A stretch of DNA of 64,000 nucleotides from Oopsacas minuta. Taxonomy: Eukaryota > Porifera > Hexactinellida > Lyssacinosida > Leucopsacidae. Numbering within the stretch: position 1 is the first letter of the stretch; every line of letters begins with the position of its first letter. The notes below the pieces were generated by a model. That model was given only the letters and a program-made list of their open reading frames with translations. It ran no database searches and had not been told where the DNA came from. The stretch spans positions 62,001 through 126,000 of the forward strand of contig JAKMXF010000006.1 in NCBI GenBank assembly GCA_024704765.1, in the 5' to 3' direction. Positions 11,219-22,871 of this stretch are shown here, piece after piece. The translations under genes and the position numbers were made by a program.

Positions 11219-11903
11219 TAGGGGTTACAATCCCGGGATTTCTGGATTGAAATTTACCTAATCCCGGGATTTTTCGGGATTGTATCTTACGTACCAAATT
11301 TTGTGAATGTCAATTTGGGAAGTTTAGAGAAGAAAAATATGTCTGATGGCTCGACTTGAGATGAACATGTAATCCTTTGGTTGGCCCACCATCACATCAC
11401 ACTTTAATACTTTTTACATAATTTGCATTGCGCAAATTTGCCACATAAAGATCAAAGAAAATGTTTCAAGATTTCAGCACCAACAAAATCTTGAAAAATA
11501 GGTGATGTAGTTTCTGCCATAATAATTTAAGAGAGAATGCGAGTATCTAACATTTGATTATTGGAGAAAACCTATTTATAGATTAATGACACTAGTACTT
11601 GTAATCATCGTATTTTCTTGTTGTTATTTAGGACTGAATATTGGAATACATACAATTCGTGTCATGATTATTGATTTAAATAAGACTATGTATTTGTAAG
11701 TTACCATCGTAAATAGAATATTGATTCCAGGTAGTGTTATTATACAATAGATAAATTATTAGGAAATTGCTATTGTTAAACATAGAGTAAGATAGAGATA
11801 ACACAAAAATTTCGGTATCCCGGGATTGCAAGACTGGATTCGGGATTTGAGAAACAATCCCGGAATGAACACACATCGGGATCCCGGGATTGTAACCCCT
11901 AGA
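11219..11903. mobile_element. hAT-like element with CCCGGGATT-rich inverted ends
   Basis: The left end is TAGGGGTTACAATCCCGGGA and the right end is its reverse complement. Both are followed inward by further ATCCCGGGATT copies (11260-11283, 11818-11885). Flanks are TTACAAA on both sides (GTTACAAA at 11211-11218, CTTACAAA at 11904-11911), a 7/8 match to an 8-bp target duplication. The right border may be off by two bases. No transposase is seen. Confidence 0.7.
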
Positions 11904-11909
11904 CTTACA

Positions 11910-12150
11910 AACCTCAAGCAGTGCTTTATATTCATAAAAACGATAAATTTACATATGATTAATCCAAAAGTGTGAAAATCGGATTCAGCATGTTCGATAT
12001 ATTTAGTAAAGTTTATTGAATTCTTTACTTCCTTGATAAACACGATAAATACATAGTTATCAACATTTTCATAATTGCATACCGTAGATCCTTTCCTTGA
12101 CAACGGACAAACAAACAAACAAACAAACAGACAACAATTGAGATTTAAGC
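11910..12150 (-). repeat. Dispersed repeat family R1, copy B (partial)
   Basis: On the minus strand this matches the left half of the copies at 6529 and 27614: a CTTTCCTTGACAACGGACAA block, a run of CAAA tetranucleotides (about 12109-12130), and TCAGCATGTTCGATATATTT. Confidence 0.6.
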
Positions 12151-12458
12151 ATAAGCTATTTGTAAGCCGTATTATGGGCATTCAGATAATCAAATTAGTC
12201 TACATTTGTGTATGGCAAGCAAATTAACCAAATCTTAAAATATAGGTACAGCCTTGCTCTAAACGGCTACCCAGTGGTAAGTAAGTACGCTGAATCCGAA
12301 TTTCGCATTTTAAGTTTCTCATCTGTAAATCTATTGTTGTTTTTATGAATATAAAGTAAACAAATTTCAAAATTGTTATAGAATCATACTTTCAATGACT
12401 GTACTGGTATACTCGAGTATGCTGAGTCTGAATATTGTAAACAACATTAATATTATTA

Positions 12459-12570
12459 AATCTCAGTTGTTGTTTGTCTGTTTATTTGTCCGTTGATTAC
12501 CTTGAGGCGCAATGCGCCGAGTTCATCGCGAAGCAACGAGCCAAAGGCTCGTTACCATTAAAATTGATAA
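12459..12570 (+). repeat. Dispersed repeat family R1, copy C (ends only)
   Basis: A TCTCAGTTGTTGTTTGTCTG left end is joined almost directly to GAGGCGCAATGCGCCGAGTT and the terminal hairpin AACGAGCC-AAA-GGCTCGTT. The internal part seen in copy A is missing, so this is a deleted derivative. Confidence 0.6.
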
Positions 12571-13021
12571 TTGTAAAATCATTTCACAAATTCTGATAAA
12601 CATGGACTCACATCCCCAATGACCACCCTTGCTCTTTAGGCATTAGGCTACTGAATCTAGTTAATATACCGTATACATATAGCCTGGAAAGTGTAAAAGT
12701 GTGTCAATATATATATTTAAGATAAATATACAATTGAATCTACAAAATTTTGTTGAGAATAATTGGGTAATTGTTTTGCATTCATTTTCAGTTATTAATC
12801 TTTATATGGATGCCGGTTATATGAACACCTGATATAACAATAAGCCGGATATGAGCAGCATCTTATCGAAAACAGTTATCATATAATCTTGTATATTTTA
12901 TGCTGGTTATAAGCCTATGTAAAGCTACCGCCAGGTTTATATTTAACCTGTAGTGCACAATGTTATGCTGTTTCTACAGTTAGAATCTTATGCAATCTAC
13001 GTAGAAAAATTTGATAAGTTA

Positions 13022-14164
13022 ATGGCTACTAACACTATCGATTGTCATCACAAAGTGGTGATTGACAATGGTTCTGAAAGGATGAAGGTAGGCTTCCATG
13101 GGGCAGATACACCCTCTTACATATTCCCGACTCTTCTTGGCCGAATCCGATATTTATTTCTTCTTCAAATGAATTATAAGGAAACTTATGTTGGAACAGA
13201 AGCACAAGCAAAACGTGGTATCCTTGCTCTACAGTATCCGGTAGAATATGGTATAATCACAAACTGGGATGCTATGGAGAAAATATGGCATCACACATTC
13301 ACTAATGAATTACGTGTAGCATCAGAGGAATGCACAGTTCTATTGACAGAACCACCTCTTAACCTTGGAGCTAACAGAGAGAAAACTATTCAGATAATGT
13401 TTGAAACATTCGGTATCAATTCTCTCTATTTGTGCAACAGTTCTATACTATCTCTGTATGCTTCTAGTCGTACTACTGGAATTGTGATAGAATCAGGAGC
13501 AGGGGTGTCACACATTGTACCTATCTTCAAGCAACGTACACTTACTAACGGTATACCACGTCAAGATGGTGTTGCTGGCAAAGATCTGACTGAAATCTTG
13601 ATGAAAATGATGTGTGAACGTGGCTACTCATTCACCACAACAGCCGAAAGAATGATTGTTAACGAAATGAAGGAACAGTTATGTTATGTAGCTTTAGACT
13701 ATAAGCAAGAGATGATAAGATCACAATCAGATTCCAGTCTGGAGAAGAATTATGAATTACCAGATGGTGGCATGTTGAATGTTGGTAGTGAGAGATTTCG
13801 TTGTCCGGAAGCTCTTTTCGATCCTTCTCTGATAGGAGTGAGTACACACCGTTTGCAAGATCTAGTGTATAACTCCATTATGAAGTGTGACAATGAGATA
13901 CATAAGTATCTCGCTAGCAATATTGTATTATCTGGAGGTAACACAATGTTTCCTGGTTTCTCAGAGCGTATTGAGAAGGAAGTAATCAAGCTACTTAGTC
14001 CGGATATGAGAGTTAAAGTTATTTCTCCTTCAAATAGAGAGTACAGTGCATGGATAGGAGGATCTGTTCTAGCTTCTATGAATGATTTCAATAACGTTTG
14101 CTTATCTAAAGCTGAGTATGATGAATATGGACCTTGTATTGCGTATAGAAAATATGTACATTGA
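13022..14164 (+). CDS. Divergent actin-like protein, intronless, ATPase-site residues altered
   Basis: This is one uninterrupted frame of 380 residues, close to conventional actin (375-377). The ATG at 13022 is chosen because it places DNGSERMKVGFHG at the usual position. An upstream in-frame ATG at 12953 would add 23 residues with no counterpart in actin. Clear actin landmarks are TNWDAMEKIWHHTFTNELRV, GYSFTTTAER, RFRCPEALF, VLSGGNTMFPG and YSAWIGGSVLAS. The second phosphate loop reads ESGAG where actin has DSGDG (residue equivalent to D154 replaced). The IQAVLSLYASGR helix reads SSILSLYASSR, so the equivalent of catalytic Q137 is lost. The DNase-I loop is not conserved, and the C-terminus is RKYVH rather than RKCF. 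Impaired ATP hydrolysis and altered polymerisation are inferred. It may be an expressed retrocopy or an actin-related protein. A poly(A) signal lies 45 bases downstream. Confidence 0.9.
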   Translation: MATNTIDCHHKVVIDNGSERMKVGFHGADTPSYIFPTLLGRIRYLFLLQMNYKETYVGTEAQAKRGILALQYPVEYGIITNWDAMEKIWHHTFTNELRVASEECTVLLTEPPLNLGANREKTIQIMFETFGINSLYLCNSSILSLYASSRTTGIVIESGAGVSHIVPIFKQRTLTNGIPRQDGVAGKDLTEILMKMMCERGYSFTTTAERMIVNEMKEQLCYVALDYKQEMIRSQSDSSLEKNYELPDGGMLNVGSERFRCPEALFDPSLIGVSTHRLQDLVYNSIMKCDNEIHKYLASNIVLSGGNTMFPGFSERIEKEVIKLLSPDMRVKVISPSNREYSAWIGGSVLASMNDFNNVCLSKAEYDEYGPCIAYRKYVH

Positions 14165-14208
14165 AATATGATTGAATGATATTTATTATATAAATTGCCA
14201 TTCTAATG

Positions 14209-14214
14209 AATAAA
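14209..14214 (+). promoter_or_regulatory. Poly(A) signal AATAAA of the actin-like gene
   Basis: A canonical AATAAA begins 45 bases after the stop of the actin-like frame, on the same strand, in AT-rich sequence followed by GT-rich bases. This supports a complete transcription unit. Confidence 0.6.
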
Positions 14215-16040
14215 TGTATATTTTAGTTATAAAGGAGTTTTCTTTAGGTAATTGAATTTATTACACAAATGAAAACAGCCATACAGATATGATTCCATGT
14301 ACAGATGATTTATTGATATGATGGATTCTTATAAGAAATGTTTTTAATGTAATTATTGTATGTCACTAAATTATTTCATTCGCATCAACAGACAGGGCCC
14401 GGGATAGAAACATTCACACAACCAGAAGCATGCAATAAGGATTTTGTGCATGCTTCTGGTAGTACGAATGTAGAAAATTGAGCTTCTTCATTGTTGGACC
14501 TGTTTACCATTATTGATAATTCAGATATTCATTTCCAGATGTTTCGAGTGTATTTGCCTCATAGACTACCATAATGAAGGAATGTGGACTGCCAGCTCGG
14601 GTCCTGGAACTTGGTCCATTGTATTCTCTTGATATCTCCTAATCCGCTAAAGTTAGACTACGAAAATGTATTATTGTTCGATAGGATCTCATATGTTGGG
14701 TGTCGATTGATCATATTGCCTTACCTAAAATGTTTGTGGAATGTGAGTTATGTGGTTTTCACACCTTCCCATATTATGTTGGTAAGATAAAAATATCGCT
14801 TCCAATGTGAGTTAGACATAAGAAATCTGTTATTATACAATAGAGGTCCATAGGTAATGACTCCTTTTTAGATTTTCTTACCTGATAGCCAACTATACAT
14901 AAGAACACATTGTAAATTGTGACTTTTGGACTAGAGATGTTGTTTTCGGCCGAGGGATTTATTCCGTGGTCTGTATTGCAGAAACGGTGCATTTTTGTCC
15001 GATTAAATGTATGGCACTTTTGTGGAACAACAAATTATCAACCATAAAATATTTCAGGAATTTGCCAAATTATTTGAGAGCTTGTAATAACCCGTGTAAC
15101 GTAACCTAAAATATTGCATCTTTCATTTACTAATTGTTGTATGGAATGTTTTGTATAAATCTTTATGCATTATAAAAATTGTCTTCATAAAGTTGGCTCG
15201 TTCTTGAGTTTTCGTAGGGGCATTGGATGACACAATTTTGTGAATATCTAATTATAATTCAATAATCGTGAATTTATTGTTAACTTGATTCTCCCATCAG
15301 TGACTCAACACGTGTAAACAATATTAGTGCGCTTCCCGTGTATGATGTAAGCTAGCCCAGAATATAGTATTATAGATTAATGTTATTTATTGAGGGTAAT
15401 TATAGCATCTGGCCCTTTGGACACAATTAGCCAGTGAATAGTTGACATCAAAGGTCATTAAAATCGTTTTCCACTTTATGATGCTACGAGGAAGCATTGA
15501 GAGCCAGAGAATTATACTTATGAGAGATGTAGAAATTTACAAACTCCACAGGTACAGAGATTAGAATTAGTGCATGCTTGCAACCGAATAGTTCAATATT
15601 TGGTTCCCGAATATTCGTACTGTCAACATCCGGTTACTCGAATGGCGGTTAACTCGAACACATACAATTCCAATCATTGTACTTTTAATTATTATCGCAT
15701 TCGTTAACTTGAACATACGCTATCTCGAACAGATTTTCAGGGTTCAAGTTCCCGGGATATTAACTGTTTAGATATTAGTTAAGAATATTTTGAATACTTT
15801 TGATATGAAAGATTTGTATTGCATTTTTTGATTTTTCTAGATTGATAGCATACGTTAGCGTCTAACAAATTTGATTTATCCAAGGCAAAACGAGGAAATG
15901 TCTACGCGGCAAAGTAAAGGTCAGTCAAAATATCTGCCATTCCATCAAAATAGATTATGTGTGTACATGTTGTAATTACCAATCAGTCTAAGTTGAGTAG
16001 ATTTGATGCAAACCTTAGATTTGAATTACTTTAATTCTTA
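14215..16040. other. Intergenic between actin-like gene and esterase copy 1
   Basis: There is no gene. A short hairpin, ACCAGAAGCATGCA with its inverted copy TGCATGCTTCTGGT, lies at 14420-14461. TTAACTCGAAC-type repeats near 15645-15730 look like remains of pogo-like MITEs. Confidence 0.4.
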
Positions 16041-16048
16041 GGCGAGAC

Positions 16049-16056
16049 TATAAAAG
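16049..16056 (+). promoter_or_regulatory. TATA box of esterase copy 1
   Basis: TATAAAAG lies 486 bases before the ATG. About 100 bases later, a donor at 16153 (CTGG|GTAATT) and an acceptor at 16523-16524 (TTTAG|GATCAC) suggest a non-coding first exon. The same arrangement is kept in copy 2 (TATAAAAG at 31671), which supports it. Confidence 0.6.
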
Positions 16057-18392
16057 AAAGATGAATTTATCATAGCTGAGTATTACATTGGATAATATTG
16101 AAAGAAAATCACAGAAAAACGACCAATTCATCTGCAATTAAATAAATACTGGGTAATTATAGTTATTAATCACATTTTTATGCTCAATTAATAATTATAT
16201 ATTTCTGGCAACCAAGCCGTGAGAATTGGCATTACAGTAGCATCAAATTGTACAGTGAAGAACATAGATTTCACTTTTGACAATTGGAAAAGCGTGGGAC
16301 TCACGTCTAAGGCATCAAGATTGGCACCTCTGCACTATACATAAGTGGTCTCGCTCCCAGGGTCGGGACGTTTTATCTGTAGTTGATATAGCATTCCTTA
16401 TTAAAATGACGCCGGTATCTACCTTCTGTAATTCTTGAAATTGGCAACCTCGTTTTTCAAATCCTGGGACCACCCCGCTATATATTTTTATAGAGTGTAG
16501 AATTTATCTATTTATCACATTTAGGATCACAAAAATGAAGTCAATTTGTTGCTTATAATATGCTGTCTCATAATCATTTCTACACAGTTAGAGGGTGATA
16601 GTGTTACAGTGGATCTACCATTCGGATCTATTAAGGGATATTCTAACGGAGATTCCTGACAGTTTTACGGAATACCATTTGCAGCTCCTCCAGTAGGAGA
16701 TCTACGTTGGCAGCCTCCTACTGACTTCACCCCTTGGGCTGGATCTACACTAGGTGCTAATATCCCACCACCTGCTTGTATTCAAAATTGTGAAGGTGCA
16801 ATATTTGGTTGTATGACCAATAGTGAAGATTGTCTCTATTTGAATATTTTCATACCTCTCCCCTGGACACCTGGTTCAAACATAACGTATGATGTATTAC
16901 TGTTCATATATGGGGGCTCATTCATACAAGGGTCATCTGATAGTTTGATCTACGATTCCAAGTAAGAGTAATGAATAATTATCATATGAGTACTTAACTG
17001 GGTTTGAGTACGCTTGGTTTGATAAGCATACTAGATTACAGCAGATATATAGTAAGTCATGAACTAAATGCTTCGGGAATCATTTTATACAAGGATGCTC
17101 AATTGTTCTTATACGCGGGCCTTACTGTATATCTACTATAATATATTTTGCTTCTCAATTCCACGACAATCTCTAGAGACATTGGGGGAGATTGCTAATT
17201 TACGATGTTGGGGGATCAAATGAACATTTTCCACCGTTTTCATAGATCAGCCATTAGTAGTTATCCAATGGGATGCGGAAAAAGTTTGAAAGTCGAAGTA
17301 AGAATTAGTCCGAAAAATAAAGTACGGATAAGATCGAAAACGTATGAAGTGGGAATAAGATCAAAAGGATTGTAAGGCTTAGAATATTTCAACTATCGCT
17401 CGGAAACTCAGCTTGCATTGGTGTACATCTTGGCCCTACCCTGAGTCAGCAGAGAATTGTTCTATCTTCTAACAGAGCAGCCATACAATATCCAATGTAG
17501 TGTTCCTATTACAGCCTTTAGAGAGAGTATGGAGATAGAGATTCCTATAGCTGCTTGTGTGCTAGTGGCATGCAAACACGTGTCAGATGGATAAATGACG
17601 AAAAAGAAAGAAGTTCCTAAAGAATGGCTCTGTCCCACCTGTGATGTTCGGATCTTTTTCAGCCCTCCAAGTGAATTAGATTCTTTGGTATCGCTAGGAG
17701 CGTGCTGATTGGCATTTATCGGATGGATTGATTGCATTGCATTTCTAAGAGACTATTGCATTTAAGTTCACGATTGCGATTGCCACTCCGAGTTTCAGCT
17801 CGCTTGATCGCAGGTCTACTTCGTACTTCGAAAATATTTCGAGTCTCATTCCTTTTTGAGAGATATTTCGAACTTAGTTCTACTTAAAATTATTCCGACG
17901 ACTAGTTATTCAACATTAGTGATTACATACTCAACTTCGAATGGTATGCAATATTTCGAACGCTTCTTTTGCACTTGGCACTATGCTGCTGGGATCTGTG
18001 AGGGTATACGTATTATGGCCTTAATTACATATCATATTTTACTTCTAAATAGGTTCTTCTCAAACTTCACTAATACCATCATAATAACGTTCAATTATCG
18101 CCTTGGAGTACTAGGTTTCCTAAGGAATCCGTTATATGGTATAGATGGGAATATGGGATTTATAGATCAACGTATGGCTATGCTATGGGTTAACGCCTAT
18201 ATTTCATATTTCGGAGGGAATGGGAAGATTACCCTGTTTGGGGAAAGTGCTGGAGCTATCTCTGTCGGAGCACACTTAGCATCCCCTCTATCCACGGGAC
18301 TATTTGATAACGCTATCATTGAGAGCGACCCCTGGACTGCCCCATTAAGAAATACAGTTGATGCAGACGTATTGGGAGAGGACTTCTTTTTG

Positions 18393-19967
18393 GTAAGTAG
18401 TTATATAAATATTACCGCACTTCATGAAGCACTGCATAATGAACATTTCGCAAAACCGGATCGACACTCTGATTTCTACCCAAAGTACAAACTTGGAAAT
18501 TTGCAAATGGTTTGGTTGCTTCTGTGAAACAATGTTGGCAATAATAACTTAGAAATAAAATAAAATTTGTCCCAATTTAACAAAATTTTGGCTATCAATC
18601 TAGCTTAATAAAATTTGCTCAGATCAATAGGGATTTCCAATTTCGATTTACGAATCTTTACCACTAGGTTAGTGGAGGTTGTCCATTTTTCTCCACAACT
18701 AGTGTCTCAATTAAGTGGAGTTAACTAAATGTTCCATTTAGCAAATCTCGCTAAAGTGATTTGTTTACCTAATCAACCTTAGTCTTATTGTAAAATAGTC
18801 TAGCCATAGCGCACAAGTGCAGATTATTCCACCATTTATATTTCTATCTTAATGAATCCAAGTACAACTGATTAAAGTGTAATTTCATAACTATATGCAC
18901 GTGTTCCGAATTGAGCACTAAATATACAGTCGTCTCCGTACAGATTTTTCATGGATTACCCTCTTTAAGCTTAAGTCATTCTAGTATGCTTAACAACAAT
19001 GTGTGTGTTGGGTTAAGATTTTTGTTGTTTTGGCTGTATTTTCTAGCATTCATTGTAGCTTGACTTTCTTTTACTGCTGCAGGGGCCTTTTCTGGGCTAA
19101 CCCAGCTAATATTCATGGTTGTATACTCTGGTTTATCCGAACATATTACAGGACAGGGGATAGTCTGGGATTTTCCCAGGCCTAATCTATGTTAGCCTGG
19201 GTATTAATTAAGCTAGTCAATAATATTTCCCCTAGCACTGTAAAAGATACTCCTGGCAGCCTGAGTCAACATTAGGGCTAGAAATAGGCCTGACTCAACG
19301 AAAATGAGTACATATTTCCCAATTATTGTCATGATAATTCGATGAAATATAGATATGGAGGCCCCGGACCAAATGCATACTTACCAATCCTTTCTAACAA
19401 AATCCTTAGATATTTATCTCGAAATCCCTGGATTTTCAAAATTTTACTTGCAGATAATATGATTTTTTCACTATTTTATCAGAAAATTGAGAGAAATATC
19501 CTAATATTTCCCCTGTATTTAGTAATTTTCCCCTTGGATATCATGTCAAATCCGGGGATTATCCAGTGGCCCTGGAAAGATTGGCAAGTATTCAAATGGC
19601 CGTCCTGATACCATCTCAGATACTGTACCTGATTATGTATTAGAGAGGATAGTTATAATCTCATCCACATACCAAAATATACACAAACTTCACGAATCTA
19701 ATAATTGGATTAAATTCTATTAGTACAGTAGAACACGAATAATAGGTACACCCTCGGCAAAAAAGATATAGTAAGTACCAACTAAGCTTGCACGCCTTAA
19801 GCCGAGCGCCCTACCAAATTCTAATGTACTTAGCTGACTATATCTGAAATTTCATTTACACGACAATTAACTCACAATACTCGATATTATCTGAGTTCGA
19901 TAAGCCACAAGATCAATGCAACATCATGTTCGATATTACTGAGATTTACTTTATATATAATATATAG
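18393..19967 (+). other. Intron 2 of esterase copy 1
   Basis: The donor is GTAAGT and the acceptor is ATATATAG. The intron holds no recognised gene. A pogo-like MITE end (TACAGTAGAACACGAATAAT) occurs near 19733. Two open frames (19003-19185 and 19342-19608) lack motifs. Confidence 0.5.
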
Positions 19968-21054
19968 GAACTTGATTGCTTCACAAAAGGTTGCATCCTT
20001 AACAAAAAGTCAGAAGAAATATTAATGGCTCAAACAAAGTTTAGCTTACCGTTTCCTTTTTCGCTCAATATCCTCGCAGATTTTCTTCCTTGGGCTCCGA
20101 TCGTTGACAACATAAACTTACTTGATCAGCCATTAGCAACACTGCTTGAAAAAGCAAAAACTTCTGCTTTTCTACCTGTGATAATAGGTACCACTACCAA
20201 CGAAGGATTCTTTTTCATAGAGGAGTTAAATATGGTATCACCAGTTAAAGGAGAAGCTTTATATGACGCCATGTTGCCATTAATCTTTCCATTGCATTTC
20301 GAATCTGTAGTTAATACATACAATTCATTGTACGGAGTACCAACGAACTATGTAGATAGGTTATCATTGATAGCAGGAGATTACTTGTTCCTCTGCCCGA
20401 CAAGGAAATTGTTAGCTACGATATCCGATGGTCAACAAAACACTTGGGGTTATCTTTGGAATAGAGGTGAAACATACAACGCATCAAGTACTTTCTGTTA
20501 TAATATACCATGTCATGGATCAGAACTCCCCTACGTATTCGGTACTCCTAGTCTATGGGGCCAACAGTTCACTCCTAATGACTTAAATCTATCCAGACAG
20601 ATACAGACTTACTGGAGAAACATGGCCTATAGTAGTGATCCTAACATGGGGCCGGGTGGGACTGGAGTATATCCAGCCTGGTCGAGATACGAAACAAAGA
20701 CTCGAGTAGAGATGTTTTTCGACGAACCAATTGGTAGACTGTCGTACAACTACAGTGATAGGGTATGTGACTTTCTAGACACCATAGGGTATGATCGTTC
20801 AGATATATTCGGAAATTCCTCAGTAATTAGGAGCTCTCTATTGATGGTAGTTGTAGGTGAGTTAATTACTATATATTCATATACACGTATATACTACAGT
20901 GGTATATTTTAACCTTTTACACAAAATATAACCTAAAAGTGGGCATTCCTTCTATCTAAATTTCTTTTAATTCGGTTATTATCATCATGATGGATAACTT
21001 GTACTAAGTTGGTAAAAAAGTACGGCTTAGAAAGGAAACGATGTCAGGCATGTT

Positions 21055-21203
21055 GGGGGCCGTTCAAACGTTGTGTAACACTACAAGGCAAAAGGGAGTG
21101 GTATGCGAAGTGTGACACCCCATTCTTTTTGTATTACAAAACGATGAAAAAGCGTGATATAGAGGAAGTGAATTTTGCGATTCTTAACGTTTGAACGGCA
21201 CCT
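21055..21203. mobile_element. Short fold-back MITE, family with CCGTTCAAACGTT ends, copy 1
   Basis: The left end is GGGGGCCGTTCAAACGTTGT and the right end is inverted (AACGTTTGAACGGCACC). It is 149 bases long and non-coding, lying in the last intron of esterase copy 1. A second member is at 29659-29817. Confidence 0.7.
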
Positions 21204-21469
21204 TAGTGAGTAAGGAAGTTAGTGCAACAATTGTGCCTGCTTAATGATACCATCGTGCGGACGCAATAATTGTTATGTATTCGAGAGCGATACAGTAGAA
21301 ACCGACAAAATATAATCCTCCGATGAATTACATAAATATGACGCATTTTGACATTTCTCTATTACATCCCATAGTGTTCAATAGGATTTATCATATGATA
21401 TAGATTTATATTGTTTTCGTCTTATAGCAGTTATTGTGATTGGATTGATCAACAGTATCTCCTCCTAAT

Positions 21470-22280
21470 AACAAACAATTGTTCATATATCTCCGTGTGC
21501 TATCAAAATTTTCACCAAATTTACTTTATTCCATGAATTATTCTCTACTTTGTAATATAGATCACAAATAATGTTTCATAGGAAATTATTTTCTTTTGTG
21601 ATTGTCAAGAATTATAATTCATTTGAAGATTTACAATGAACTATATTGCTTATAGAATTAGTTGGTATTTAGAATAGAAGTAATTTCAAACATATTTCTT
21701 TAGTCCAGTGCATCTTTGATTTCACCTGGAGAAATTGTATCAATAATAGGTTATATTTATTTTTGACATCAAAAAGCACATACAAAAGTCCGACAAAGGT
21801 AATTAAAAGTGTAATATAGACATAACTTCCAGAATTGAAGCATAAATCAAATTTTATGCCGATTTTCGTCATCTGTGCAAAATTCCTGCATTTGTGTAGT
21901 TACTTGAATATATTGGAGAATATTTTCCCTAGAAATGTAATAACTGGTCTGGGGACTAGTTATGGTCAACCATAACAGGTCTAGTCTGGCTATAACCGAT
22001 CCGGAAGTGGAACAATCATGGCCCGACATTAATTATATGCTTTATTCTTAACTAATCCTATCAAAATGCAATTCACCAAATAGATATCGATCCCAAAGAC
22101 CCAATCAAACAACCAAGAGGTAGTTAGACATCCGGACAGTGCTGTCAAGTGAGTTCATACAAATTCCTGGAGATTAAGAATAATATTTACGGATATCTAG
22201 AATTTTTGCGAAGCATTCAAATCTCACCTTACTTATTCTTCTATAGCGAAATCACTTGAGACTATTAGTCAGGCTTGTAG
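21470..22280. other. Downstream of esterase copy 1, no gene
   Basis: The first about 120 bases after the stop resemble the sequence after the copy 2 stop (37472-37590), so the duplicated unit extends past the gene. Nothing else is recognised. Confidence 0.45.
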
Positions 22281-22388
22281 GTTGAAGCAATATTCTAATT
22301 CAATGATTGGTTAGCCTTTAGGGACTCCAGTTTACAAAGCTGAGTCCATAAAGGCTAACCCATTATTGAAATAGAATATAGCTTCAAC
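22281..22388. repeat. Long hairpin (46-bp arms)
   Basis: The arm 22281-22326 (starting GTTGAAGCAATATTCTAATT) is inverted at 22342-22388 with few mismatches, around a loop of about 15 bases. It could be a tiny MITE or a transcribed hairpin. No target duplication was established. Confidence 0.7.
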
Positions 22389-22629
22389 CGTTCCCATCCG
22401 AAATTGAGGTAACAGGATATAATTACTACTCAATGAATTTGAGAGCACAAGGACAAGTCTTTCTTCAAAGTTATTGGCCTATATGGCAAAGGTTAGTCTC
22501 ATTATCGTCTTCTTAGTCACACCTTCCCTTCTTCTTATACTCTTCCTCGGTTTTGCTGATTTCTATCACTAAAGAATAATTCAATGGTGTGATAATATCA
22601 ATTTACAACAGTGGTCATTTAAGGCAATT

Positions 22630-22870
22630 TAAGTATTGGAACACTGTACCACTTGTGGCATAAGTGACACACGGTGAGAATACATTGAAAGATTCTATGG
22701 ATATAGCAGCTAGCAGAAAGTAGAGCAATAACTCGTTGTTTATGATATATTTATGTGCAAAATTGTTCGAAATCATCTTACATCGATACAATTATGGTGG
22801 CATGTCTATTGGTGCCATGAGCACACTGTGGCAGGATGTTCCAATACTTTTGGCGAGGCAGTGTATATAT
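22630..22870. mobile_element. Tc1/mariner-like MITE, second copy
   Basis: This is the same family as 7213-7466: it shares GTATTGGAACAC, the CACTTGTGGCATAAGTGACA block, ATTCTATGGATATAGCAG, and the right end GTTCCAATACTTTTGGCGAG. The left terminus is degraded. Confidence 0.7.
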
Positions 22871-22871
22871 A

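Larger units (their letters stand above)
16535..21468 (+). pseudogene. Carboxylesterase type B, tandem copy 1, disrupted in exon 1
   Basis: Four coding exons are read from splice sites and comparison with copy 2: 16535-16961, 18053-18392, 19968-20856, 21428-21468. Exon 1 has a 4-base deletion in the signal peptide relative to copy 2, giving a stop after seven codons. It also has TGA at 16657-16659 where copy 2 has Trp. Exons 2-4 are open. They hold the nucleophile elbow LFGESAGAISVG, the acid residue in TTNEGFFFIEEL and the histidine in PCHGSELPYVFG. The oxyanion loop IYGGSFIQG is in exon 1. The last exon gives a hydrophobic C-terminal tail (VVVAVIVIGLINSISS). Summed exon length is 1697, two short of a multiple of three, consistent with the deletion. 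The family hydrolyses carboxylic esters. A functional product seems unlikely unless an alternative start or editing is used. Confidence 0.85.

Noticed and set aside
12953-13021. Upstream ATG extending the actin-like protein by 23 residues
   Set aside because: The extension has no counterpart in actins; the ATG at 13022 gives the family's normal start and length.
15730-15760. tRNA-like B-box (GGGTTCAAGTTCCCGGG)
   Set aside because: No A-box or cloverleaf arms at the right distance.
17462-17737. Minus-strand 91-codon open frame in esterase copy 1 intron
   Set aside because: No motif, lies in an intron of the opposite strand, and is not kept in copy 2.
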